NCBI GenBank assembly: GCA_019426215.1
Contig: CM033405.1
Location: 30,100,199-30,164,198 of the forward strand
Source: Buddleja alternifolia
Lineage: Eukaryota > Streptophyta > Magnoliopsida > Lamiales > Scrophulariaceae
Direction: 5' to 3'
DNA length: 64,000 nucleotides
A model generated the notes under the pieces. The model searched no databases. It was not told where the DNA came from and saw only the letters and a program-made list of their open reading frames with translations. Positions 10,658 through 21,900 of this stretch are shown one piece after another. The translations under genes were made by a program, and so were the position numbers. Position 1 is the stretch's first letter. The number at the start of each line of letters is the position of its first letter.

Positions 10658-12078
10658 CGACCGTTCCCCCTTGTGATATATGGAATTATTCAAAAGCCCC
10701 CGTGATATAAAAATTCACAAATCACCCCCCTATGAAAAAAAAATATGCAACTAACCCCCCTACGCGCTCCACGCGCAAATGTTGCGAATATTTGTAATTT
10801 TCTGACTTTATTGGACTTTTTTGCCCCTAATCTAACACCATTGGATCTTATATGATAAAAGACGGTCAACATTAAACCTATATATTTATTATTCAATAAA
10901 AATTATCTATATAATATATTACTAATAATAATAATAATAATTAATATATACAATATAGTTATAATATATATATATATAAGTGTGTATATATAGCCCACCG
11001 CCTCCACCCACCATCACCCACCGCCACCACCACACCACCACCATCCACTGCCTTCTGTCACCACCACCACCACCACCACCAGAAGGCTTAAAACCACAAC
11101 CACCAGCAAGTCTAAAAACACCACCACCACCAGCCTTCACAACCACCACTACCAACGGCCGACAACTCCTCCGGCAATGCAGAAAACCAATTTCCGGCGC
11201 CGCCTTCGACAACTCCACCTTTGCCACCATGGAGGTCGAAGCCAAGCCACTCCGCCGAAGCATAAAAACCCAATTTCAGGCCAAACCGCAAAGTCCCCAT
11301 CCCCCCACACCGCTACACCCTGTTAAAGAAATCATGGCTCGAAGTCTACACCCGAATCTATGAAGAAATGAAAATCGACATCTGTATGAACCTCAAAACC
11401 TGAAGAGTCGAGCTCAAGACCAGATTCGATACCCCCGACGTCAGTAACCTCCAAAAATGCGTTGATTTCGTGCACGCCACTCACTCCGACGAAGATTCCG
11501 GCGAGTGGCCCTACCTTCTCATTGTTTTTAATCTTGTAGTTAGGCTCCTCGGCCTGCTTCAACACAACTTCATCAGGGGATACGTTTAGGACGTTGTTGA
11601 GTTGCGGAGGCGGTGGAGGAAGGATTCGGTGAGGTCGACGGCGGTGGTTTAGCCAGACAGTAATGATTTACAAGTGGTGAGAATTGGGGAGGAAGGCAGC
11701 AGAAGAGTGGTGGTGGTGGTGGTGGTGGTGGAGTGGAGACGACTGGTGGTGGAGTAATGGTGAAGATGGTATTAGGAATAAGGGTTAGGTTTTGGGGAAG
11801 GAGATAGAGTTTGGGGAAGAAGGTGAAAAAGGAAAATTTAAATGTAAATGTAAAATAGGAAAATAGAAAAATATAAAAAAAAATAGATAATAGATTGTAA
11901 ATATTTTCGAAAGGTAAGGGTATTTTTGTCTTAACAAGATAATTTGCTTGTAAAATTACTCGGGGGAGGCAGTGAGTGTGATTTTGAAAATCATAGGGGG
12001 GTTTATTGATAATTTTCATTTCATAGGGAGTTTTTTGAAGAATTTGACCAATCACACGGGGGTAAAAATTATTTTACT
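10658..12078. mobile_element. Unclassified element with inverted C-rich/G-rich ends
   Basis: The left part holds repeated phrases such as CCCCCTTGTGATAT, GCCCCCGTGATATAA and CACCCCCCTATG. The right part holds their reverse complements (CATAGGGGGG, ATCACACGGGGG). Between them are a CCA/CAC-rich stretch (about 10995-11150) and a (GGT)n run (about 11700-11735), also in opposite orientation. ORFs over these are low-complexity proline, histidine or glycine products with no recognised domain. The segment sits between the two copies of the 330-bp direct repeat. A foldback-type DNA element or a shuffled gene fragment are both possible. Confidence 0.4.
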
Positions 12079-12200
12079 CAAATTAGCTATGTATTGTACA
12101 TTAATCTTTGCTCAATATTATATTTTTTGTATTTTGATTATAAAATGGCTATGAAGTTAATGTCCTTTATTTTTTTAACAATACTAGCCGTAACTCCGTG

Positions 12201-12205
12201 CCGTG
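12201..12205. repeat. Left target-site duplication (CCGTG) of the Athila-like element
   Basis: CCGTG immediately precedes the LTR and recurs at 36640-36644 immediately after the far LTR. The uninterrupted site at 10441-10456 has a single copy in this position. Confidence 0.95.
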
Positions 12206-13764
12206 TGACACGCTAGAAGCTAACGTGCTTTGGTAGCAAGTGCACTAGTCGTTTGTAGTAATAGAAATGGACAATAAGTCCGGGTTGTCGAACCACGGAG
12301 ACTTGAATTTTAGTTTATGATTTTCGATAACATAAGGAAGTAAAATAGAGATTTAACTAAAAAGGAAAGTAAAATAAGCTAAAGCGAAAGTAAAGAGAAA
12401 TTAAACTTCCAACGTGGAGAGGTGACTAAGGCTCATGTTCGGGCACATGTTTCGTATGGCTATCCTAAGATCATTACCAATTCATTAGACATACATTGCT
12501 ATGGTGAAAGCTCCTAAGGTAAAGAATAACCGATGTCTCGTGATAGACTCCTATACTTAATTGGTGGTTTCCTAAGTATATCTACCCGGAAATCTAACCA
12601 CTAAGCATGCATTAAAGAACTAGAGCTTTCTCGATTAAAATCGAACGACTTCACCCGGGAATCTTTACCTATGTCTAGGGCAATTCCTATTTGGTCGGTG
12701 ATGTTGTGAAATCTTTGCACACTAAGTCAATTTTCTCTCGAATGATTCACCTAGGCATGATATCAAATACATGGTGATCAAGCATATGTAAGGCATTCAA
12801 CCACAAAATCACAACACATAGCAATATACGAATTGAAATGGAAAACGACCTTATTATAACAACACTAACAACATGGCCTTCTCATGGCCCAAGTTCAACA
12901 ATTTAGCTCATAAAATGCATAAGGGAAAAGCTAAGCATAAGATCCATGTTCATAGACAAAGATGAATCTAAAGCTAAGAAACTCCCTATGTTGAATTGAT
13001 GATTGAATCTTTAATTGGAGGCTTGAATCTCTTCTTTTCCTTCTCTTTTGCTCTTCTAAAGTGATGAAAAGTGAGGTCCCAATCCCAAGAAATCCCCAAA
13101 ATTCACTTAGAATTTGAACCCCTCCTTTTTTCCTTTCATTTTTGGCCTTTATACCTTCAAAACAGGTGTATCGGCGCCCAAGCGTGAACCAATTGGCGCC
13201 TAGGCACGGTCCCAGTAGCCTAAGTGACTTGGGGAACAAGTTTTGGGGCGCCTAGGCGCGGATGAGGTGGCGCCTAGGCGCCACGGTCCGAAGTTTGACC
13301 CTTTTCCTGCTTTTCAGCGCAGCAATTGTATTTTCTTCATAAATTTTTCCAAAGATCTCCAATTTGAATGATTCAAGTTCTGAAATGAAGATAAGACAAA
13401 GATCTACAACTTTGTAGAAGGTCACTTCATCAAATTCGGTCTCTAAATATACAGAAATGGCGCTCAAACGTGGAAGGTGTGGCCAATATCGCGCCTAGGC
13501 GCGATTATGCGTAACTTGAGCTCATTTCTTGCTTGTTCGGGCGCCCAGGCGTGATTGTGGCTGCACTTGGGCGTGTAGGTGTGAAGCATCTTGGCATGAA
13601 CTTGTTTATACGTCGTTTTTCCGCCCTTTCTTCGTTTGCATCCATTTACAACCTGAAATCACTTCACACACGGATTAAACGCAAATGTGGCAAGAATCAA
13701 GCGATAAATGAACCTAAAACATAAACACAACGGGCTTAAAAATATGTAAAAATAACTCTTATCA
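12206..13764 (-). repeat. Left (3') LTR of the Athila-like element
   Basis: 1559 bp, TG...CA. It contains a cluster of GC-rich palindromes built on GCGCCTAGGCGC. One is a perfect 18-bp palindrome, GTGGCGCCTAGGCGCCAC (13267-13284); another is CGCGCCTAGGCGCG (13490-13503). The rest is AT-rich and non-coding. Confidence 0.93.
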
Positions 13765-13777
13765 ACCCCCCCACACT
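13765..13777 (-). other. Polypurine tract of the Athila-like element
   Basis: AAGTGTGGGGGGGT-type purine run on the minus strand directly abutting the LTR. It would prime plus-strand synthesis. Confidence 0.8.
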
Positions 13778-15470
13778 TATCAATTGCTCGACCTCGAGCA
13801 ATAAGAATTCTAGGATATGGAAACATCATCACAACAAGGGAGAAACGAAAAGAAAACTAATAACTAACTGGCTTTCGTGGAGTAAACGGTTGCACTTAGC
13901 GTGTGCAACAAGCCTTTAAACCTTTGAGTTACCTCAAAGGACGAGTTATAGTCTCGTGAGGGTTTTCATACGATATACCCACAAAATCGAAGGATGTTAA
14001 GCTCAAACCAACCAATACAACTCGAAATAAGAACTATGATGCAATGGCACTAATCAAGTGACAATAAAGCTCAACAATACGTACACAAATGAAGACAAAT
14101 CTCATTCAACACCTAGAATTGAACCAATTTCCAAAGGGTGTAGTGGGATAAGATCTGGGGCATTATGATCAAAAGGCATCTCTACCATGCTCGGAAACAT
14201 TCCCTATATCTACCAACTTTCGATAGATCATAAAGTTCATCGAATCATAGGCAACCTTAAGGTTAAATTGTGCTCACTTCCATTCACTTTACATTGACAT
14301 TTCACACTTCAAAACGATTTAAGCTTATAATCAACATATGGCCTTGTGTAATGTTCTACCCCTTTAGATCTTCTTTGCCACCCATGTAACGGGTTTTAGG
14401 TCAACAACTCCCAAACCAGAGGGTTTTAGGGTGTTAAATGTTAAGACACTCCTACGAACTTAATCACCCGAGTGGCAAAGGCCACGAAATAGAACGAGGT
14501 CTTTTATTCAACTCATTCCCGATTGGCTTAAGCAAAGCTCAAATTAGCTCAACGAGTATAGTATATAGGCAATGGTGCTTTGATGACCTCCAATACTCGT
14601 TGGCCTAACCAAATTTTTGAGGTCATACCAATCACATCTCAATCATTCATTCATTTAACACAATTATGGACCCATAAGCAACTAATCATCTCAAAACAAC
14701 ATGAAAAATCTAGGTTAATATATCCGGGGGTGCTCCTCACATGTCTCGAGATGGGGAACCCTTTTCAATCCCTCTACCTTCGACTTATGTGCAACGTGTA
14801 TCATCTAAGGAAGATTGACTCTCAACTAAGGTTGAAATGAGCCTAATCAAGATGTGTAATTTTCATTTTAGACCATTAATAGAAATATACAAGATATCAT
14901 GTCATTGTCTCGAGTTCTCAAGTCTCATTGCACCAATTGGCAAGCTAACCATCCTAAAACAAAAAAAAATTATGCTTGATTTTTCTCAAAATTTAGCACA
15001 AAATACATGCAATAGCAATGGTTCCCTCAAACTTGAGCTAAAAACAAGATCACACAACACATAAAATCAATAAGCACTACTCATACCCCCCCCCCCCCAC
15101 ACACACACACACTTAAACTCAACATTGCCCTCAATGTTGGCTCAACCATAAGCACTCAAAAAGGGTAAACGAGAGTACTTACACCAAGGATGCTGAAAAG
15201 CAAACCTTAATCATGTGAAATCCACTCCAAGCTCAAATCCTCAATGAAAGATTTTCCAAAGCAAAACTCGACTAATACATGTGATGTACTCACACACAAA
15301 CCATCAAGACTCAAAGAGAAGCATGCCAAAAGTGCATGCTTGAACATAACATAAAGAAACAAACTAAACAAGACAAAAATGAAAGCAAAAAGAAAAGAAA
15401 ACTTACAAACTTGGGTTGCCTCCCAAGAAGCGCTTTTTTATAGTCATTAGCTTGACTTTACCGAGTCGGC
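13778..15470. other. Non-coding interior of the Athila-like element
   Basis: No coding region was recognised. Positions 15087-15115 hold a poly-C then (CA)n run, which on minus reads as a second purine tract like the terminal one. Next to it AACATTG CCCT CAATGTT (15121-15138) is a perfect 7-bp-arm hairpin. At 15412-15437 the plus strand carries GGGTTGCCTCCCAAGAAGCG, a phrase I associate with plant Gypsy non-autonomous elements. Confidence 0.6.
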
Positions 15471-16103
15471 TCAAGGAGGATGACGTATGAATGCTTTGTT
15501 CACTCTCCAATCAAGAATGAAACTTGGCTTGGTTTTTGTGAGAAGTAGCTTGAGTAGGGACCAAGCAATCATCCACTCAAAAATTTGTTTAAAGTCCATT
15601 AACACCCTTATCATCCTTTCTTCCTCATGCATCGGGTAATGATATGCACTATTCTCTAAGCCATGGACACTAGCTCTTTTTCCTTCACCCGTTGAAGTGA
15701 CAAACTTGGAGTTCATGATGTAGGACTTGAGGAGATTATTGGTTCTTCTTTCCTGAAAAAGCTCAACACTAAAAGGATCAAAAGCATCAATGCGTAAGGA
15801 TAATGTAGAATCAACTGGATGCTTAAAAGCCTCAAAGTTATCACAAATAACCATGTCATCTCCCACACTAGAGAACAACTTACCATCATGGACATTAATT
15901 ACCTCTATACCCGTGGAGAGGGGAGAAGGGAAAGAAACTTCAACCGGGTGAGAAGGTGTAGGAGTGGAAGGCTCGGTGCTAGAAGTTTCTATCTCGAACG
16001 CTCGGGCATGGCTATTAGAAAGCTCAAGTGTGCTATATAGTAACCTTTCCAATTTTGCTACTATTTCAGATGCTTGAACGTTAAACTCATCACACTCCGG
16101 CAT
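15471..16103 (-). CDS. ORF of unknown function in the Athila-like element
   Basis: It follows the PBS by about 70 bp. The frame is open from within the LTR/PBS, but the first Met after the PBS (MPECDEFNVQASEIVAKLE) is the likely start, giving about 210 residues. The protein is acidic and Ser/Thr/Pro-rich in its first third, followed by more hydrophobic segments (DSTLSLRIDAFDPFSVELF, LLKSYIMNSKFVTSTGEGK). There is no zinc knuckle, protease or polymerase motif, and it is not a recognisable capsid. It could be a gag-derived leftover or an element-specific protein. An uninterrupted frame in an otherwise non-coding interior is notable. Confidence 0.5.
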   Translation of the reverse strand: MPECDEFNVQASEIVAKLERLLYSTLELSNSHARAFEIETSSTEPSTPTPSHPVEVSFPSPLSTGIEVINVHDGKLFSSVGDDMVICDNFEAFKHPVDSTLSLRIDAFDPFSVELFQERRTNNLLKSYIMNSKFVTSTGEGKRASVHGLENSAYHYPMHEEERMIRVLMDFKQIFEWMIAWSLLKLLLTKTKPSFILDWRVNKAFIRHPP

Positions 16104-16172
16104 TGAAAAAAAAATGAAAAAATCAAAGCAAAACCAAGTATGTACAATAAAATCAAAAACTAAAATAAACAA

Positions 16173-16191
16173 GTCCCCGGAAACGGCGCCA
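16173..16191 (-). other. Primer-binding site of the Athila-like element
   Basis: TGGCGCCGTTTCCGGGGAC on minus, five bases from the LTR. It differs by one base from the TGGCGCCGTTGCCGGGGA type complementary to tRNA-Asp. Confidence 0.85.
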
Positions 16192-16196
16192 AAACT

Positions 16197-16843
16197 TGAC
16201 ACGCTAGAAGCTAACGTGCTTTGGTAGCAAGTGCACTAGTCGTGTGTAGTAATAGAAATGGACAATAAGTCTGGGTTGTCGAACCACGGAGACTTGAATT
16301 TTAGTTTATGATTTTTGATAACAAAAGAAGTAAAATAGAGATTTAACTAAAAAGGAAAGTAAAATAAGCTAAAGCGAACGTAAAGAGAAATTAAATTTCC
16401 AAGGTGGAGAGGTGACTAAGGCTCATGTTCGGGCACATGTTGCGTATTGCTATCCTAAGATCATTACCAATTCATTAGACATACATTGCTATGGTGAAAG
16501 CTCCTAAGGTAAAGAATAACCGATGTCTCGTGATAGACTCCTATACTTACTTGGTGGTTTCCTAAGTATGTCTACCCGAAAATCTAACCACTAGCATGCA
16601 TTAAAGAACTAGAGCTTTCTCGATTAAAATCGAACGACTTCATCCGGGAATCTTTACCTATGTCTAGGGCAATTCCTATTTGGTCGGTGATGTTGTGAAA
16701 TCCTTGCACCCTAAGTCAATTTTCTCTCGAATAATTCACCTAGGCATGATATCAAACACATGGTGATCAAGCATATGTAAGGCATTCAACCACAAAATCA
16801 CAACACATAGCAATATACGAATTGAAATGGAAAACGACCTTAT
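16197..16843 (-). repeat. Right (5') LTR of the Athila-like element, first part
   Basis: It matches 12206 onward closely up to the sequence ACCTTAT, where the Copia element begins. The LTR continues at 35711-36639. The net joined length is about 1576 bp. Confidence 0.93.
16837..16843. repeat. Left target-site duplication (ACCTTAT) of the large Copia
   Basis: ACCTTAT recurs at 35704-35710. The uninterrupted LTR at about 12847-12857 has one copy (GACCTTATTATAAC). Seven bases is longer than the usual 5-bp Copia duplication. Confidence 0.85.
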
Positions 16844-18515
16844 TGTTGGTCCCAAGTGGCATACGAAAGGGTCTAGAAGGGGAGGGGGTTGAATAGACCA
16901 TGAAGTCTTTTTCGACTTCAAAAATTTTCGTACTAAAAAATTTTTGGACGCTTGAAAAGATAGACGCTTGAAGTGCCTGACGCTTCACTTAAGCGTTCAC
17001 TTAAACATATTAGCGCTTTGGCGAAGCGTCTGATGAAGACTGTTTTTAGGAAGTTAACTCAGACTTCAAGATTTGAATACTTTGACCAAGTAGGTTAAGC
17101 GTTCAGTTCTTTAATCAGTGTTAGCACAGTGGAATAATTTTTTAGTCTTCTCTTTGAAAGCTTTAGCGTCACAAGAGGTTTCTTAGTTGCTTAGCTTTTG
17201 GTTGTGTTTTACTTAATCAATTTATGCAATGATATGATAGATAAAAGAATTGACTGAAAAGTAAATGACACAATATTTGTAAGGTTCGTTGGGTGGTGTA
17301 ATCCCAACTACGTCATTCTTCTCCTCGAACACTTGGAGGCAATCCACTAAAATGATTCTCAAAGAATCACACAAAATCTTCTACAAATTAGGGAGAGATG
17401 GATGTCGATGACTTGAGCTCCTTGATCACATAGATTTCTGCTCCAAATCACTTCAATCCCTTTGCTTCTTTCACCCAGAAATATGGCAAGTATCCAACTT
17501 CGACTTCACACAGATCCCGAGGCTTGGATAGGGGTTTTTCTAAAAGGGTTTGTTTGATTTTGATGAAGTTCAAACAACTGGAATATCTCAGTAGTAGAGT
17601 AGTTTCCTCAAAAAGAATGTTTGAGATATTGGGTTGACTGTCTCAAGATTTGATGAAAAGCAAAGAGAATATTTTCTTGAGTATTCTAGCTTTTCTGAAA
17701 GGTTAAGGAATGAGACTTCAATGCAACAGCAATTTGGCTTGATAATTGTTCTATGTTTGGCTTGTTGTTGAAGTTCTATTTATAGGCATTCTTGGAAAAA
17801 GTGTCCGTTTGACACATGCAAGGGCGCGTGTCTCTCACTTTCACGAGTGAACAACTTTTGTCCTTTTTCCTGAAAATCTGCTGCACAAAAGTTGGTGTTG
17901 CCGTCTTTGAATAGTTGACAGTCCAATAGGGTGGCTTCTCCGTACGTCTGAAAGTCCTTATCACATTTAATGCTCTTATCAGCATTTGAATTAAATTCTC
18001 GTTCGCATTTATTGCACTGAGAATATTTGCATTAAACTCCTTTCGATCTGACGCTTCAGGAGAATGTTTGTCATTTGATAGACACTTCATTCATGAGCTG
18101 AAAGTTCCATTTAATCTGGAGGATTATTTAATGTTTAGACGCTTGGAAAAGTCTTCAAACTTCATTTAGAAGTGTAGACGCTTGAGACTTCAGTCTTCGT
18201 TACTTGACACCTCACTCAGAACATGTCAGGCGCTTAGAGTGAACTTCTTCAAACTTCATTCACTATTGATTTCTTGGACGCTTGGAGTCGTCAGATTTCG
18301 CAGTCTTGATAAGCTCACTCAGAAAGTATCAAACGCTTAATCTAACCGACTTCTTGATCTAAGAATGTCAAAAGTAAAAGATAAAATAAAGCCTATACAT
18401 TTCTAATGTTCAAATGCTTATACAAGTATCTATGAAATTTAATCATACATAACTTTGGGGTCTAACAAGATTCCTAATTGTCATCATCAAAACATCTAAC
18501 ATGAAATTCCTAATA
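16844..18515 (-). repeat. Left (3') LTR of the large Copia
   Basis: 1672 bp, closely matching 34024-35703. The element-start TG is mutated to TA here. It carries many GACGCTT/AAGCGTC motifs and a TATA box (CTATAAATAG on minus, 17776-17785). Confidence 0.93.
17776..17785 (-). promoter_or_regulatory. LTR TATA box
   Basis: CTATAAATAG reads the same on both strands apart from the centre. It is at the same place in the other LTR (34955-34964), as expected for the Pol II promoter that drives the element RNA. The working copy is the right (5') LTR. Confidence 0.6.
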
Positions 18516-18529
18516 ATTTCCCCCTTTTT
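18516..18529 (-). other. Polypurine tract of the large Copia
   Basis: AAAAAGGGGGAAAT on minus, directly next to the 3' LTR. Related runs occur at about 28380 and 28455 (TTCCCCCTAAA on plus), matching the multiple purine tracts known in Sireviruses. Confidence 0.8.
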
Positions 18530-18996
18530 GATGATGGCAATACTTACTCTTTTATAGTTCAAGAGTTAGACAGCCAAAAATAAAAGTTAGCTTTGATTAG
18601 ATAACGTTAGTTAAAGTTAGTTACGCTTCAACGAGATGTTTCAGCTAAAAAATGCATTTATATATATCAGTGATTACAAGCATTTTTACAAGTGAACAAA
18701 TAAAGATATAAAAGACAAGAATATAGATAATGAAAATCAAAAGCTTTAACGTCTTGGTCTAACTTTGTATCGCTTGGGCATTTCAGCTCGGATAGCTTCA
18801 GTCAGATTGTCTTCCAAGGTCATCATTGCTTCATGATCTTTGTTGATTATAAGCTTATTTTCTTCTTTCTGTCTCTTCTTGAAAGCAGTAAAATGATTGT
18901 CCCAATCAGTTGGGTCATTACCCATATATCTTAGTCAAATTCGAAAAGCTTGGATAAAGTCAGTCTTCTTCCTCTCTTCAGCTAAGATTCTTGGAT

Positions 18997-21900
18997 CTAT
19001 AGGTTCTTGAATAGATGTTCTTTGAAGAGGGATGTCGAACTGTTCAAGCAGTGCTCTTGTAGGTATTGGTAGATTTGGATATAGTGCTCTTGGGGTTCCT
19101 TTAGTGTACTACTAGGCGCTCCAGAGGTACTTACTTTCAAAGCAGTTATCCAAGATGGGAGACTAAGCGCAGAAGGAGAAGGAAAAACTTGACGCTTAGG
19201 AGACGGAGACTCTTCTCTTGAACTAGACGCTTTCCTTTTTTTTCCTTTCTTCTTCTCTTCCCCCTTATTGCCATCATCAGTCTTTAGGAAATGATCTGTG
19301 AGTAAGCTGACCTGATGAGCAATCTGAGACATAGAATCTGCGATGTCGTCTAGACGTTTGTCGAAGCGTTCCTGCAAGGCGAGAAGCTTGGCGCTGGTAG
19401 CATCATTCAGAGAAGTCTCAAGGGTTTCTAGGCGCTTTTCAAGCTCTTCTTTCATGGCAAGTTGGTTTGCTTGAGTGGCATCATGCATTTCTTGAAAGTC
19501 TTGTTTACACTCACCAACAGCCGCTTGAGCTGAACTACGCATATGAGCGATTTGAGCGCTCATAACGTGAGTCTCAATCTTTGCCAAATCGTCTTTAATC
19601 CAGTAAAGAGATTCTTCGTTCTGAGTAGCATGAGCACTGATACTCTCCAAAACGGATTTGAGCAAAGGACCAAAAGATTGACTCTCATCTAGATGAACCG
19701 CTTGAGGAGCCGGTCGCTTGAACCTGGATGAGTGTTTGAGAGAGTCAATGGGAACTTGATATGCGGGATCAAAGACAGTACCTCGAATGTCAAGAGAAAG
19801 ATCCTCAGCAATATCATCAGTAACTGGTTCAGGAGCGTCAGGAATATCCTCTGGTTGAGACGCTGGAACTAGTTCTTCAACAGACGCTGGAATACTTGTA
19901 ACTGCAGACGTGAACGCTTCAGTTGACTTAGCAGGCACTTCCTCAAGTGCTGACTCAGGTTGACGAAAGTCATCGAATTGGAAGTTCTAATTTGCTAAAT
20001 CGGTATAAGAGGTGGACGAAGCTTCCAAAAGTTCAGTGAGTCAGGTTCGAGATATACAAGTACCAGAAATGAATGTGCGAAGGGGACTATCAATGGCCCT
20101 GATGTGCATTGGACCAATGATATCTAGCACATGATTCGGAAAGACTTTGGACAGCGCTTGACAGATAGAGAAGATTGAATCTGGGCAGTAATGTCTGGAA
20201 AATCCAATCAAGCAGTCTGAGGGAAGAGACGTAAGACGCTGATTCTCAGGTACACAATCAGCATAGTACTCTTCTAAGTATGGATATATCGCTTGAGCCA
20301 GCTCTTGATTCCTTTCAAGCAGGGAGAGGACAAACTCAAAATGAACGAGTACCTCGCTGCGGATAGAAGGGAGCAGTGGATATCCTTTAAATGAATTGAT
20401 TACTGAGCCGTTCCAAGATCTAAGATTGGCAATGAAGATTTTATCGAACAGAGATACGGGAGTCAAAATCTTCGCCATCAGATTGAAATTCTCCTCGCAG
20501 TGGCTCGGAGCAAAATTTAAGCACAATACAGAAGAGGTACCACTGGAAGATGCTTGAGCGTTGAACAGAAGAGGAGAAGTGGATAATCTGTGAAGCTCTT
20601 GACGCAGACACTGCTCAATTTGATGTCTAACGATTGGGAGCTTTAGAACAGGTCCAACTCTCTGTTGACGCTTCTTGAGGCAATACTTGGCGAACTGACG
20701 CTTCTTGTCATGCATGCCTATGCCAAAAAGATGGGGAGCTTGGACTAACTCAGAGAATGTATATTTGTTGCCCATATACGCTTCAACCCAGTTAACTTCA
20801 TTCATGCAGTAGTCTGTTCCCGCATTGACCATAGCACGAATGCCTTCATGATGAATATCTCTGATAGATTCAAAGCGATATCTATCAGGCTGGTAGTTGG
20901 CATTCCAGACACTGTCAAAAAAAGCATCGGCTTCAGTCTGAATCAAATCTGTCAAAGATTCGAGACGCTCACCGGCATGAACTGCTTTATTCTTCCATAG
21001 GCGAAGTGGATTGACTGAAGATATATTTTCAGCACTATGAGCAGTCTGAGGAAAGTGTGTGTAGCCTTCTCTGTTCAAGACGGACTCTGATGGGTTGAGA
21101 AAGCTCGGACAAAGGGGCTCATACACACGAATGTTGTAATCCTTTAAAGCGAAATCGGTTGGTTTGTTGTGGCCATAATCTAGATAATATGCCAGATCTA
21201 TGTCACATCTAGGTGTTCTTCCTCCTTGCCTGTCTTGTTGAAGAATAACAGAAGATGGTATTTGGCCAGGGGTCTTTCCAAGTTGAGTGGCCAGATAATA
21301 CTTCCTCTCAATTTCTGTTAAAGCATCGTGAAATACTGTATCCCTGATTTGACGGTCAGTATTAATCAGCAGAGCAATGTCATTCTCAGCAGCAATGTAT
21401 TGTTCTTCATTGTATCCTGCAGGAATGAAATCTTCTTCGAGCGCTGGGGGCAAATAGTTGATTGAATGATCAATCGTCTTCAGCGTGTCGAGTTTGAAGA
21501 AGTGTCTAGGCGCTGGAACGTCTTCAGCAACACTCTGACCTTCTGAGCATGCCTCTGTTATAGCCTGAACAGGGATGGAAGTCTGAACCTCTGTAGTAGC
21601 AGGTTCCTCAGCTTCAATTGCAGCAACTTCTGCGGCAACATCTTTAGCAATAGTGACAACTTCTGTCATATCAACATCCAGGAGGACAGCTGTTGACGCT
21701 TCAGCAGCGGCTGGAACTATAGCTGTAATACAAGAACTATCCTCTATAAGAGCAAGATCTTCTACAGATGTAGGGATAGAAATGCTGTGGGAAGAAATAA
21801 ACTTACCCTGAGAACTTGTCTCAACAGCAACACTTTGAGCGCTTGGCTCAACAGCAACTTGAGCGCTTGGCTCATCAGCAACTTGAGCGCTTGGCTCATC

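Noticed and set aside
10980..11363. 127-residue Pro/His-rich ORF and antisense Gly-rich ORFs
   Set aside because: They arise from CCA/CAC triplet runs in a repeat-like segment; no domain, leader or splice context.
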